Positions 1 through 8,259 are shown, counted from the first letter of the stretch. The stretch: 64,000 nucleotides of DNA from an uncultured Algibacter sp. (GCF_947495675.1 NZ_CANLZX010000003.1:62001-126000), one strand, 5' to 3'. Program-made: numbers and translations. The notes: generated from the letters alone by a model not told the origin.

Positions 1-784
1 CCAAATGTTGGTTTATAACTATTGAGTTGTAACCATTTGGGTTTACACTATCTGTTATTTTTAAAGCTTTAAAATATAATTCTGGTAGTTGATCATGTTT
101 TTTGTCTAGAAATAAAGTATGTGCATAATTATCTAATACTAAAGCATAAATATCAGGTCTTTCTTTTATCAAATTTTTATTGGCTAATATTTCTTTATAA
201 GTATCAACTGCTAAATCATACTTACCATTATTTTTATATGATAATGCTAAGTTATTTTTAGAATTATCAATTGTACTAACATTATTACCTTTTAAGCTTT
301 TCTTTAAATTTAAAGACTTTTTATAATAGTTTATAGACTCCTCATATTGCTCTAATTGTCCAAATACCAAGCCTAAATTATTGTAAACAAATGATTTATA
401 TTTCATCACATCATCAGTTTCATCTAAAGATTCTAATAATGTAATGGCTTGTATAGATGTTAACTCACTTCCTGTTAAATCTTTTTCATTTTTTTGAATT
501 ACAGCAATTCCGTAAAGTGTACGAGCTAAATGAAGTTTTTTGTCTAATTTTTCGTAATATTTTTCTGCTTTATGATAATATAGATATGAGCTATCCGCTA
601 AAAAACTATATCTATATAATTCACCAATTTTAAAATAAGCATTAGCAATTGTTAAAGAATCTTGAGTTTTATTTTTTAATACATATTGATTAATTGAATC
701 AACAACTTCAAGTCTAGTTTGTTTTTGCCCAAAGCAAGAAAAATAGAAAAGAAAAAATACAATTATATAAAATAAAGATTTCAA
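1..784 (-). CDS. TPR-repeat protein, probably signalling (3' part off the window)
   Basis: The frame is open from 784 down to base 1, so the C-terminus is missing. No ATG fits. A TTG at 782-784 gives a short basic start, a strongly hydrophobic Phe/Ile/Leu stretch and then Cys-17 followed by Phe-Gly-Gln, which reads as a signal peptide. The rest is tetratricopeptide-like, with helices such as NLGLVFGQLEQYEESINYY and NLALSYKNNGKYDLAVDTY. In Flavobacteriia, exported TPR proteins of this type often continue into a membrane segment with a histidine kinase, LuxR or LytTR output domain. That is family knowledge and cannot be checked here. A small lipoprotein gene lies 109 bp upstream on the same strand, with a terminator hairpin between them. 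Confidence 0.7.
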   Translation of the reverse strand, partial: MKSLFYIIVFFLFYFSCFGQKQTRLEVVDSINQYVLKNKTQDSLTIANAYFKIGELYRYSFLADSSYLYYHKAEKYYEKLDKKLHLARTLYGIAVIQKNEKDLTGSELTSIQAITLLESLDETDDVMKYKSFVYNNLGLVFGQLEQYEESINYYKKSLNLKKSLKGNNVSTIDNSKNNLALSYKNNGKYDLAVDTYKEILANKNLIKERPDIYALVLDNYAHTLFLDKKHDQLPELYFKALKITDSVNPNGYNSIVINQHL

Positions 785-840
785 AAAAAAAATGTTAGCT
801 ATTTCATCAAATGTATTTATAATTTTTCAATATATAAACA

Positions 841-870
841 AAAAAACCCTTCACTATAATAGTGAAGGGT
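841..870 (-). terminator. Rho-independent terminator after the small lipoprotein gene
   Basis: A perfect 12-bp inverted repeat around a single A (846-870, arm ACCCTTCACTAT) is followed on the minus strand by a run of T. It lies 24 bp after the lipoprotein stop codon and before the TPR gene, so it should separate the two transcripts or attenuate read-through. Confidence 0.8.
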
Positions 871-893
871 ACGTTTTTTTAAACTTTAAAAAA

Positions 894-1043
894 TTAGTCA
901 TCAATACCACCACCTGTTCCTGGAGCTGGTATTTCAGTATTTGGAGCAACTTGTATGTCGTCTTCTGTTAAATCTTGTTTAGTACATGATGTGATTGAAG
1001 CAAAAAATAATGTTGCTATTAAAGTAATTTTAAGGAATTTCAT
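894..1043 (-). CDS. Small lipoprotein, 49 residues
   Basis: ATG at 1041-1043 and stop at 894-896 give 49 residues. The N-terminus is a lipoprotein signal: Lys-3 and Lys-5, a hydrophobic core, and a lipobox ending at Cys-20 (SITSC). The mature peptide is only about 30 residues, acidic and glycine-rich, ending GTGGGIDD. No family is recognised. It has a terminator immediately downstream and a long repeat-bearing leader region upstream, so it looks like a separately regulated gene rather than a chance frame. A role linked to the adjacent TPR protein is inference only. Confidence 0.65.
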   Translation of the reverse strand: MKFLKITLIATLFFASITSCTKQDLTEDDIQVAPNTEIPAPGTGGGIDD

Positions 1044-1325
1044 ATGTATTCAAATTTTAAGGTTTCAAATTTTTTTCTCTATTCTTTTGAAATAGAATTG
1101 TCGAACTAAGATTTTTAAAAAAAATCGTAGCTAAGGGAAAAAATGGATAATTAACTTAAAATCGAATACACAAAATGCAGTACGATTTGTAAAATTTTTA
1201 ATGAGGGAAATGACTTAAAAAAGTCAAAGTGGATTAATTTTTCTTAATTAAACTTAGGGAATATTAAAGTCGCTTAATTAGGAGATGCTAAAATATAGCA
1301 ACAAGTGATTTAATGCATATTTTTT

Positions 1326-1382
1326 TCGACAAAGTGTAAAATAATCGACGAAATGCATGTTATTTTATCGATGAAATGCACA
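1326..1382. repeat. Three imperfect repeats TCGAYRAAATGCA in a 364-bp intergenic region
   Basis: The stretch from 1044 to 1407 holds no gene. Near its right end are three related blocks starting at 1326 (TCGACAAAGTG), 1345 (TCGACGAAATGCATG) and 1368 (TCGATGAAATGCACA), spaced 19 and 23 bp. They lie roughly 280-340 bp upstream of the small lipoprotein start and next to the LacI stop codon. Regular spacing near two helical turns suggests an operator array. The binding protein is unknown. Confidence 0.5.
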
Positions 1383-1407
1383 TTTTATCAGATATGTAGG
1401 ATTAAGA

Positions 1408-2412
1408 CTATAAAGTAGATTTACTTTTGATTAAACTTGTCTTTACTATTTTTGTTTTTACATCTTTATCTAAACCCGTGTTTTGTATTCTGTTTATAAG
1501 CAATTCGGCTGCATTTGCACCAATTATTTTGGCATGTTGCCTAATTGTCGTTAATCGAGGAAGTGTATGATTAGATTCTGATTTACTAGCAAATGCAATT
1601 ACAGATATATCTTTTGGAACTTTAAAACCAAAATTAACTGCTGTATTTAATGCTATAATACCTGAAGAGCTATCTGCAGCTATAATACCATCAATATTTT
1701 TATTTTTCTTAAATAATGATTTTATCTTTTTTTGGTGGTCATCTTTCTTTTTAATCTTTAAAACAAAAGGCTCAAGGCTTCCTGTTTCTAAAATTGCTTT
1801 ATTATAACCACGCTCTCTTAACTTACCTACACTTATATCATTAATATTACTTATAAATACAATTTTCTTTCTACCTTCTTCTATCAAACTTTTTGTGGCG
1901 TTGTATGTCGCATCAAAATCATCTACTATTACCTTATCACATAATACATCATGCGCTACCCTATCAAACATTACAATAGGCAACCCTTGTTTAATTGTTC
2001 TTTTAAAATGCTCAACCTCATTTTTCATTTGAGATTCTTCAGCTACTGATAATATAAAACCATCAACACTTCCATTTGCTAAAAGTTGCAAGCTTGCTTT
2101 TTCCTTATCTAAAGATTCATTAGATATATATGTAATTATATTATACCCTTGTTTTGTGGCTTCTCTTTCAATTCCAAATAAAACTTTTGCTAAAAACCTA
2201 TTTAGAATATTTGGTATAATAACTCCAATCGTTTTAGTTTTATTATTTTTTAAACTTAGTGCTACTTTGTTAGGTTTATAATTATACAATTCTGCAAGCT
2301 CTTTAACACGACGGGCTGTATCTTCACCAATTTCTACACTATTATTTAATGCTTTTGAAACTGTTGAGATTGAAACGTTTAATTCTTTTGCTAATTGTTT
2401 TAAAGTAACCAT
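1408..2412 (-). CDS. LacI/GalR-family transcriptional regulator
   Basis: 334 residues, the normal length for the family. The N-terminal helix-turn-helix reads TLKQLAKELNVSISTVSKAL, with the hinge region around residues 45-60 (YNYKPN). A periplasmic-binding-protein-like effector domain follows (TKTIGVIIPNILNRF near residue 60, then DGFILS, GIIAADSSSGIIAL, PRLTTIRQ). It is predicted to be a cytoplasmic repressor or activator responding to a small sugar-like ligand. It is divergent from the TonB-dependent receptor gene with 184 bp between starts, so that receptor is the likely target. No palindromic LacI operator with a central CG is visible in the shared region, so the regulatory link is inference. 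Confidence 0.9.
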   Translation of the reverse strand: MVTLKQLAKELNVSISTVSKALNNSVEIGEDTARRVKELAELYNYKPNKVALSLKNNKTKTIGVIIPNILNRFLAKVLFGIEREATKQGYNIITYISNESLDKEKASLQLLANGSVDGFILSVAEESQMKNEVEHFKRTIKQGLPIVMFDRVAHDVLCDKVIVDDFDATYNATKSLIEEGRKKIVFISNINDISVGKLRERGYNKAILETGSLEPFVLKIKKKDDHQKKIKSLFKKNKNIDGIIAADSSSGIIALNTAVNFGFKVPKDISVIAFASKSESNHTLPRLTTIRQHAKIIGANAAELLINRIQNTGLDKDVKTKIVKTSLIKSKSTL

Positions 2413-2540
2413 TTTAATAACACTTGTTTTTTTTATATCTACGCAATTTACAAAATAACTATTAGCATTTATTATTTATTTTTTAACCTATCCTTTTTTT
2501 TATTTTTAGCCTTTTTAAGGTAGATTAGTATTAATAAATT

Positions 2541-2548
2541 TACTTTTG
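2541..2548 (+). promoter_or_regulatory. Bacteroidota -7 box before the TonB-dependent receptor
   Basis: TACTTTTG matches the TAnnTTTG -7 consensus of Bacteroidota housekeeping promoters and lies 49 bp before the ATG at 2597. No clear TTTG -33 box is visible at the expected distance. Confidence 0.4.
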
Positions 2549-2596
2549 CTTACTGTAATTTAAGCATTAATTTCACAAACTAAATCAAACTATTTA

Positions 2597-5101
2597 ATGA
2601 AATATTTAATTATAATTTTATTATTCCTTTTTGCAGGAACCCAATTAACCCATAGCCAAATTACAGGAAAAGTTATTGATAGTGATAGTAATGAGCCTAT
2701 AGAATTCGCAACTACCGCTTTATATAATTCAGGCGGAAAATTAGTAACTGGTGTTGTTACAAATAAAGACGGTGTTTTTAATTTAGATGACATTAAAACA
2801 GGAACCTACTATTTAGAAGCCTCTTTTATGGGGTATACAACTTTAAAAACAAAAACAATTGAGATTAATAAAAAAGGACAAACCATTTATTTGGGTACTT
2901 TAAAACTAAACTTAGGAAGCCAACTAAACGAAGTTCTTGTTAAAGCAGATCGCTCTGCGGTAGTACATAAAATTGATCGTCAAGTATTCGATACTAAAAA
3001 ATACCAAAATAGCGAAGGCGGCAATGCTGTTGATGTTATTAAAAATTTACCGTCTGTCACAGTTGATGGTCAAGGTAAAATAAGTGTTAGAGGAAGTAAA
3101 GGCTTTACTGTTTTAATTAATGGCAAACCAACGCAAGGAGATGCTAGTGCTATTTTAGCACAATTACCAGCAAATGCTTTAGAAACAGTTGAACTTATTA
3201 CGGCTCCATCAGCAAAATACGACCCAGAAGGGAAAGGTGGCATATTAAATATAAAAACAAAAAAAGGAGCTACCAACGGCACATTTGCACAAGTAAATAT
3301 TCGTGGTGGTTTCCCATCTATCGAACCTTATGATACAAAAGTTGCAGCACAGCGATATGGTATTGATGCTACGGTAAATAAACGAAACGACAAATGGAAC
3401 ATCTCTTTAGGTGCTAGCTACCAACGTAATGATAAAACAGGACGTCGAGAAGGCGAAATGTTTATTATAAATGAAGCCGAAAACAAAACTACCTTCTTAC
3501 CATCTGATGGTGAACGTAGTTTTGATGATATAAGTTATAATGGCCGTTTTAATATTGATTTCACACCTAATAAAAAAGATGAATTCTCTTTAGGCTTTTT
3601 CGCCGGAAAGCACACAAAAGAGAGACTTGCAGATATTGTATATTATGATAACCATGCTGTATCTCCAATTGGTAGTGATAATAGGTTATATACATTTGAA
3701 TATTATAACCATAATTTAAGGGTACGAAAAGGCGATTTTGCTTTAGGTAGTTTTGATTATGCTCATGTATTTAATGACAACTCAAAATTATCGACATCTA
3801 TTCTATATGAATATACTTTTTTAGGTGGGCCAACTGAAAATGACAACTTAGGGCATCCTGATAATAGTATTATTTACCAAAAAGAATATAACACCAATGA
3901 TAATCCGCTTTATGGAACACGCTTTAATATAGATTACAAATGGAAACCATTTACATTTGGCACTATTGAAACGGGATACCAATATCGTGACATAGACCAT
4001 ACAGGTGAATTTGTTTATGAGCGTGACGGAAATTTAGTAACAGAATTCTCAAGTGATATTGAATTAGAACGTATTATTCACTCTGGTTATGTACAATTAA
4101 CTGGCAAAAAAAGCAAATGGGATTATGCTGCAGGAGTACGACTAGAATCTATGGACAGAACGTATACAGAAGCCCTAAAAAGCGAAACTAACCCTAATAT
4201 TTATACATATGATTTTGTAAAATTATTCCCTTCAGCATCTATTCAATATGCTTTAAATAATAAAACAAATATTAAAGCAGCTTATAGCAAAAGGGTTGAA
4301 CGCACAACAACATTAAAAATGAATAGCTTTGCAGAACGTGAGCATTCTGAAGTGTTTGAACAAGGAGACAATACTTTATTGCCAGAATTTATTGACTTAG
4401 CTGAAATAGGGGTTACAAAAAAAATTAAGGGCGGTAACTCAATATATGCAACCGCATATTTTAGGCATGTAAACAATGTTATTAATCGTGTAAACACATT
4501 AGCCTATGAATCTACAGGCGTTGTAATTGATAGTATAATTAACCGTGTTTATTCTAATGTTGGTAAAAGTAATGCTATTGGTTTAGAAGTTGGGGCTACT
4601 ATTAAACCAACAAAAAACTGGTCTAATATAATTGGAGCTAATGTTTATAATTATGCCATTGATGGTGTTTTAAATTTTAATCATAGAGATGGTATTTCAA
4701 GAACCTACAATATTGATAGTAAATCCACTATTTACTCTTTAAATTTAAATTCAACTTATTCATTTTGGAACAATGCTTCTCTACAGTTTACATTTAATTA
4801 TCTATCCGATAGAAATACAGCAATGGGAGAAGATTCAAGATTTTATTCGCCTAATTTAACCTTTAGAAAAACATTTCTTGATGATCGTTTAACAGCTACA
4901 ATGCAATGGCAAAATATTGATATGGGCATGCTTAAAACTAATGAGCAGCGTATTACAACGTCTAGACCAAATCAATTTTATACCACCACTAATTATGTGT
5001 ATGAGGTGGATATGATTTCTATAAACCTATCTTACAACTTTAATTCGGTAAAAAACAAGTCTAAATTTATTGATAGTGAGTTTGGCAAACGCGAGTTTTA
5101 A
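2597..5101 (+). CDS. TonB-dependent outer-membrane receptor, flavobacterial beta-barrel type
   Basis: 834 residues. A signal peptide ends near residue 20 (THSQ). A carboxypeptidase-regulatory-like beta-sandwich covers about 21-105 (ITGKVIDSDSNEPIEFAT). A plug domain follows at about 115-230 (DVIKNLPSVTVDGQGKISVRG, ending PSAKYDPEGKGGILNIKTKK). The remainder is a beta-barrel rich in alternating aromatic strands, resembling the outer-membrane beta-barrel protein group (OMP_b-brl_3). It is an uptake receptor powered by TonB. The substrate cannot be read, though the neighbouring LacI-type regulator suggests a carbohydrate-like signal. No SusD partner is present, unlike classic SusCD loci. Confidence 0.88.
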   Translation: MKYLIIILLFLFAGTQLTHSQITGKVIDSDSNEPIEFATTALYNSGGKLVTGVVTNKDGVFNLDDIKTGTYYLEASFMGYTTLKTKTIEINKKGQTIYLGTLKLNLGSQLNEVLVKADRSAVVHKIDRQVFDTKKYQNSEGGNAVDVIKNLPSVTVDGQGKISVRGSKGFTVLINGKPTQGDASAILAQLPANALETVELITAPSAKYDPEGKGGILNIKTKKGATNGTFAQVNIRGGFPSIEPYDTKVAAQRYGIDATVNKRNDKWNISLGASYQRNDKTGRREGEMFIINEAENKTTFLPSDGERSFDDISYNGRFNIDFTPNKKDEFSLGFFAGKHTKERLADIVYYDNHAVSPIGSDNRLYTFEYYNHNLRVRKGDFALGSFDYAHVFNDNSKLSTSILYEYTFLGGPTENDNLGHPDNSIIYQKEYNTNDNPLYGTRFNIDYKWKPFTFGTIETGYQYRDIDHTGEFVYERDGNLVTEFSSDIELERIIHSGYVQLTGKKSKWDYAAGVRLESMDRTYTEALKSETNPNIYTYDFVKLFPSASIQYALNNKTNIKAAYSKRVERTTTLKMNSFAEREHSEVFEQGDNTLLPEFIDLAEIGVTKKIKGGNSIYATAYFRHVNNVINRVNTLAYESTGVVIDSIINRVYSNVGKSNAIGLEVGATIKPTKNWSNIIGANVYNYAIDGVLNFNHRDGISRTYNIDSKSTIYSLNLNSTYSFWNNASLQFTFNYLSDRNTAMGEDSRFYSPNLTFRKTFLDDRLTATMQWQNIDMGMLKTNEQRITTSRPNQFYTTTNYVYEVDMISINLSYNFNSVKNKSKFIDSEFGKREF

Positions 5102-5148
5102 AGATTACATAGCAAACTTTTTTATTTTTTTTCCAACCTTATTAAATA

Positions 5149-5193
5149 AAAAAAGCACTCTAATTTTCAAAGATGAAAACAGAATGCTTAAAA
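5149..5193 (-). terminator. Terminator for the kinase/receiver operon
   Basis: An interrupted hairpin (outer stem AAGCA/TGCTT at 5153-5157 and 5185-5189, inner stem TTTTC/GAAAA) is followed on the minus strand by a T run. It sits about 110 bp after the receiver stop codon. The plus strand lacks a T run, so it serves the minus-strand operon. Confidence 0.5.
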
Positions 5194-5302
5194 AAGGAGT
5201 AAGTCTCACCAAACCCCCTCGCTATTAATTACTTAATACTTTTAATCAACAACTATTTAAAGTCTCTTTTATATTAAAAGAAGTTGTAAAATGTTTTATT
5301 GA

Positions 5303-5758
5303 TTACACAATATTGACATCATTATCATGATAATCAAACTCTTTTAAAAAGGGTTTAAAACTTTTAAACATGTTATTTAATTTTTTGACATTTATAGGCT
5401 TTTCTATATAACCGCTACAAAATCTTTCGCTTTTAGCATTCTCAATAAATTTTATATTGTTTGATGCAGATAACATAAAAATCTTGATGTTTCTTTCTTT
5501 TGATATATCTAGTTTTTTGAATGCACTCAAAAATTGAAACCCATTCATTTTAGGCATATTTATATCCAATAAAATAAAATCTGGAATAAACATAGATTGT
5601 TGATTGTTTTCTGTATTAATTTTTTCTAAAAAACTAATAGCAGAAAATCCATTATTAAAAGTTTTTATACTTGAATCAATTTCTAATTTTTCGATATTTT
5701 TTTGACTAACAAATAAGTCAATTACATTGTTATCGATTAACATAATATTTACTTTCAT
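5303..5758 (-). CDS. Single-domain response regulator (receiver)
   Basis: 151 residues, receiver fold only, with no output domain. The acidic pocket is Asp-9 (the usual second acid is Asn-10), the phosphoacceptor is Asp-65 in FILLDINMP, the switch Ser-97 is in MLSAS, and the conserved Lys-120 is in YIEKP. A conserved MNGF follows the phosphorylation site. It lies 13 bp after the PAS histidine kinase in the same operon, so that kinase is its likely partner. Flavobacterial genomes contain many such stand-alone receivers. The output is presumably by protein-protein contact. Confidence 0.85.
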   Translation of the reverse strand: MKVNIMLIDNNVIDLFVSQKNIEKLEIDSSIKTFNNGFSAISFLEKINTENNQQSMFIPDFILLDINMPKMNGFQFLSAFKKLDISKERNIKIFMLSASNNIKFIENAKSERFCSGYIEKPINVKKLNNMFKSFKPFLKEFDYHDNDVNIV

Positions 5759-5771
5759 AATTTGGTGGCTT

Positions 5772-7256
5772 TTAATTTAGGTTTGGTAATATAATTTCAA
5801 AACTAGCTCCTTTATTTATTTCGCTTTTAACACTAATGGTTCCTTCTAAATTTTCTACAATATTTTTTACAATATATAATCCCAATCCATCTCCTGGCGC
5901 ATCATCTTTAGAAGCTCGGTAGTTCAAATTAAAAACATTATCAATACAATTTTCACTTATTCCTGCCCCATTATCAATAACTTTTATAATCACCTGTTTT
6001 TGTAAAGATTTAACAGATATATCTATTTTTGGAGTATATCCATTAGATAGTTCTTTAGAATATTTTAAAGCATTTTGAATTAGGTTTTGGAATATGGACA
6101 TTATCCATTCTGGGTTAGAATTATAGTGATGATAATTAATAATGTCTTTATTAATTTTAAATAACTCAAAGTTTTTTGATCCAGAAAGCAACTCTAAAAC
6201 TTGATTGATTATAATATTAAAATCAATAATTTGCAATGCATTTGTCCTGTTTGCAATTATTGGTTCATGATTTAAATTGTTAACCAGAGTTTTACCAACT
6301 TGTATTGTTTTAATCAACATATCTGATAAAGTATTAACTCTTTCGCTTACTTCTTCATCTTTTAAAAGTTCAAGTAATCCCTCTGCTGATGCAAAAGGTG
6401 CAACAATATCATGCTTAACACGATTTAAATATATTTCTAAAGCATTCGTTTGTTGTTTTAATTTATCTTCTAACTTTTTACGTTTTGTTATATCAATTAT
6501 CGTGGCACAATAGATATTATTATTTTCTGTATTTATTGTATTTAAAGTAAATTCAACAGGGAATTCTTTTTCATTTTTACGAACACAATACATTTCTATT
6601 GTACCAGTTTTGTTCTTATATTTAATTTTATCTATTGCCCTTACTAATTCTTTAATATTTCTTTTTTTAGACCTATAAGATATTAAAACAGATAACGGAT
6701 ACCCTAAAATTTCTTTTTTTAAATACCCAAAAGCTAATTCTGCTGCTTTGTTCCACTCTATAATACTCCCTTGGTTATCTGTAACAACTATAACACCCAC
6801 ATTATTAGATTGATAAATTGATTTATACCTTGAGTATTCAATATTACGTTCTGTTAATTGTGTTGTTTGTATATGCGATTCTGTTATGTCTTTATATATT
6901 GCTATGTGGGTTGTAGTATTTTCTAGCTTGTTAGTTACAGGTATAATTGTAGTATCTAACCAAAATTGATTTCCACTAGTAGATTTACCACTTAAAACAC
7001 CATGCCATTTATTATTCATTCTAATAGTACTCCACAAATCTTTATACTTCTTATCTGTATGAAGATGTGATTTAAATAACTTATGGGTTTCTCCAATTAA
7101 GCTATTAGCTTCACATTCTAATATTTCGCAAAATTCTTTATTAGCATATTTGATTCTACCTAATGAATCTGTAATTGTAATTATAGAATTATCACTTACA
7201 ACATCTTTTAAGTCACCTTCTAGACTGTCTAATATATTATACTTGAATGCTTCCAT
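5772..7256 (-). CDS. Cytoplasmic PAS-PAS sensor histidine kinase
   Basis: 494 residues with no membrane segment. PAS domain 1 is at about 15-125, ending in the PAC-like HIAIYKDITE. PAS domain 2 is at about 145-258, ending ATIIDITKRK. The phosphoacceptor helix carries His-282 in KHDIVAPFAS, a variant of the usual HE/HD-L-R-xP. The ATPase follows with N box (FQNLIQNALKYS), G1 (VIDNGAGI) and G2 (GDGLGLYIVKN). It is predicted to sense an intracellular signal through PAS and phosphorylate the downstream receiver. Its start overlaps the end of the upstream STAS-like gene by 20 bp, indicating translational coupling. Confidence 0.9.
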   Translation of the reverse strand: MEAFKYNILDSLEGDLKDVVSDNSIITITDSLGRIKYANKEFCEILECEANSLIGETHKLFKSHLHTDKKYKDLWSTIRMNNKWHGVLSGKSTSGNQFWLDTTIIPVTNKLENTTTHIAIYKDITESHIQTTQLTERNIEYSRYKSIYQSNNVGVIVVTDNQGSIIEWNKAAELAFGYLKKEILGYPLSVLISYRSKKRNIKELVRAIDKIKYKNKTGTIEMYCVRKNEKEFPVEFTLNTINTENNNIYCATIIDITKRKKLEDKLKQQTNALEIYLNRVKHDIVAPFASAEGLLELLKDEEVSERVNTLSDMLIKTIQVGKTLVNNLNHEPIIANRTNALQIIDFNIIINQVLELLSGSKNFELFKINKDIINYHHYNSNPEWIMSIFQNLIQNALKYSKELSNGYTPKIDISVKSLQKQVIIKVIDNGAGISENCIDNVFNLNYRASKDDAPGDGLGLYIVKNIVENLEGTISVKSEINKGASFEIILPNLN

Positions 7257-7662
7257 AAAACTTGTCTTTTGTATCTAAACTATAAGCTTTAGCGGTATCT
7301 AATTCCCTAAAAACTGCAAATGGTGTAATAGGATTAAATATTCTTTTATAACTAGTAATTAATAATGTAATACCAATACTATTAATTACAAATGCCTCAG
7401 AAATTCTAAGTTTCACTAGTTCAATGTTTTTTGCTATTAATTTGGCAGCTGCAATCGAAAAGGTACCCTTAGCGTCTCTAACATCTATTAAAAATGGCAT
7501 AGCTTTACCGTTACACAAATTAATTATAGCATCTATATAGCGCTTTGCTGTTTTATAATCTAGTGTAGATTTAGAATCCTTATTATTAAATTTACAATAA
7601 AGTATCCCAGAACTATCTGTCCAAAACATGGCATTTTCATAAATTATCACCCCTTCATTCAT
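7237..7662 (-). CDS. Small STAS-like protein (DUF7793-type), copy 2
   Basis: 141 residues, no signal peptide. It parallels the neighbouring upstream gene: a hydrophobic strand plus Tyr-Cys (GILYCKFNN), a central FLIDVRDAKGTFSIAAAKLI that resembles the SpoIIAA/STAS core strand-turn-helix, and a later strand-helix unit ending in DTAKAYSL. I believe it belongs to the flavobacterial DUF7793 group, from memory. STAS-like proteins often act as anti-anti-sigma or kinase-partner switches. A serine in GTFS near the STAS switch position is suggestive but not proof. It overlaps the histidine kinase start and follows its paralogue by 11 bp. Confidence 0.6.
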   Translation of the reverse strand: MNEGVIIYENAMFWTDSSGILYCKFNNKDSKSTLDYKTAKRYIDAIINLCNGKAMPFLIDVRDAKGTFSIAAAKLIAKNIELVKLRISEAFVINSIGITLLITSYKRIFNPITPFAVFRELDTAKAYSLDTKDKFYGSIQV

Positions 7663-7673
7663 ACATGTTTAAA

Positions 7674-8084
7674 TTAAATTGAATTGAATTCTGAATATTG
7701 TTTTTGACTATACGCTATAGCTCTATTATAATTAGTGCTTATTTGAATAGGAATAACACCATCATCTCCAATACTATATAGTTTAAATAACAATTTTACA
7801 TTTAATGATCTAACCAAAAAAGACTTTGAAATTACATGCGCTTTTATATTAGTATTACGTGATATAAACTTGTATAAACTATAAGCTTTAGAATAACTTA
7901 AATTAGTTAAATCAATTAATATAGGTTTGTAATTATCAAGTGAAAATGCAGTTATAACCTCTACAAAGAGTTGTTCAATTTCTATTTCAAGAATTCTTTT
8001 ATCAAATTTGCTATTAAAACTGCAATAGATAATATGTTGGTCTAACCAAAATTTAACATTATCAAATATAATCTCCTTCTTCAT
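7674..8084 (-). CDS. Small STAS-like protein (DUF7793-type), copy 1
   Basis: 136 residues from the ATG at 8084. A longer frame begins at 8126, but its first 14 codons overlap a predicted sigma-54 promoter at 8109-8123, and the conserved part starts at MKKEIIFDNVKFW. It shares its layout with the next gene: HIIYCSFNSKF, then KPILIDLTNLSYSKAYSLYKF, then SKSFLVRSLNVKLLF and a C-terminal NRAIAYSQ. It is the first gene of an operon with its paralogue, a PAS kinase and a receiver. The biochemical role is unknown. A STAS-like switch protein feeding the kinase is the best guess. Confidence 0.6.
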   Translation of the reverse strand: MKKEIIFDNVKFWLDQHIIYCSFNSKFDKRILEIEIEQLFVEVITAFSLDNYKPILIDLTNLSYSKAYSLYKFISRNTNIKAHVISKSFLVRSLNVKLLFKLYSIGDDGVIPIQISTNYNRAIAYSQKQYSEFNSI

Positions 8085-8108
8085 TCTAACTATTTGAAGA
8101 ATTATATG

Positions 8109-8123
8109 ACAATTGGCGTGCCG
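8109..8123 (-). promoter_or_regulatory. Candidate sigma-54 (-24/-12) promoter of the STAS-like/kinase operon
   Basis: The minus strand reads CGGCACGCCAATTGT, against the sigma-54 consensus TGGCACGnnnnTTGC. GGCACG and TTG are exact and the GG-to-G spacing is correct. The first T is C, and the final C of the -12 box is T. The transcription start would fall near 8098, about 14 bp before the ATG at 8084. A sigma-54 activator gene lies immediately upstream, with two dyads at about -110 and -149. Confidence 0.6.
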
Positions 8124-8183
8124 CAATATTAAATAACAACTTAAAATACTTACTATAAGCGTATTATGAATTCAAGCAAAAAC

Positions 8184-8232
8184 AAAACAGGAAGAAAAAA
8201 CACGGTATGCCGTGTATTTTTCTTCCTGTTTT
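8184..8232 (-). terminator. Long hairpin terminator after the sigma-54 activator gene
   Basis: Arms 8184-8205 and 8210-8232 pair over 22 bp with one bulged base (8216) and a TATG loop. The outer part is AAAACAGGAAGAAAAA against its complement. A T run follows on the minus strand. The inner 16 bp coincide with one of the ACGGTATnCCGT dyads, so the same sequence may serve both as terminator and as DNA-binding site. Confidence 0.75.
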
Positions 8233-8257
8233 TAATAATAACGGTATACCGTTATTA
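8200..8257. promoter_or_regulatory. Two related dyads, candidate upstream activator sites
   Basis: Dyad A at 8200-8215 (ACACGGTATGCCGTGT) and dyad B at 8236-8257 (a perfect 22-bp palindrome centred on ACGGTATACCGT) share the core ACGGTATnCCGT. Their centres are 39 bp apart, close to four helical turns, and lie about 110 and 149 bp upstream of the predicted sigma-54 start. This is the usual placement of enhancer-like sites for NtrC-type activators. The binding factor would be the adjacent activator; that is inference. Confidence 0.55.
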
Positions 8258-8259
8258 AT

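Noticed and set aside
2413..2596. Search for a LacI operator between the regulator and the receptor
   Set aside because: No 14-20 bp palindrome with a central CG was found, so none is annotated.
7237..8126. Upstream start at 8126 for the first STAS-like protein
   Set aside because: The extra 14 codons overlap the promoter match and are unlike the family start; ATG 8084 is preferred.
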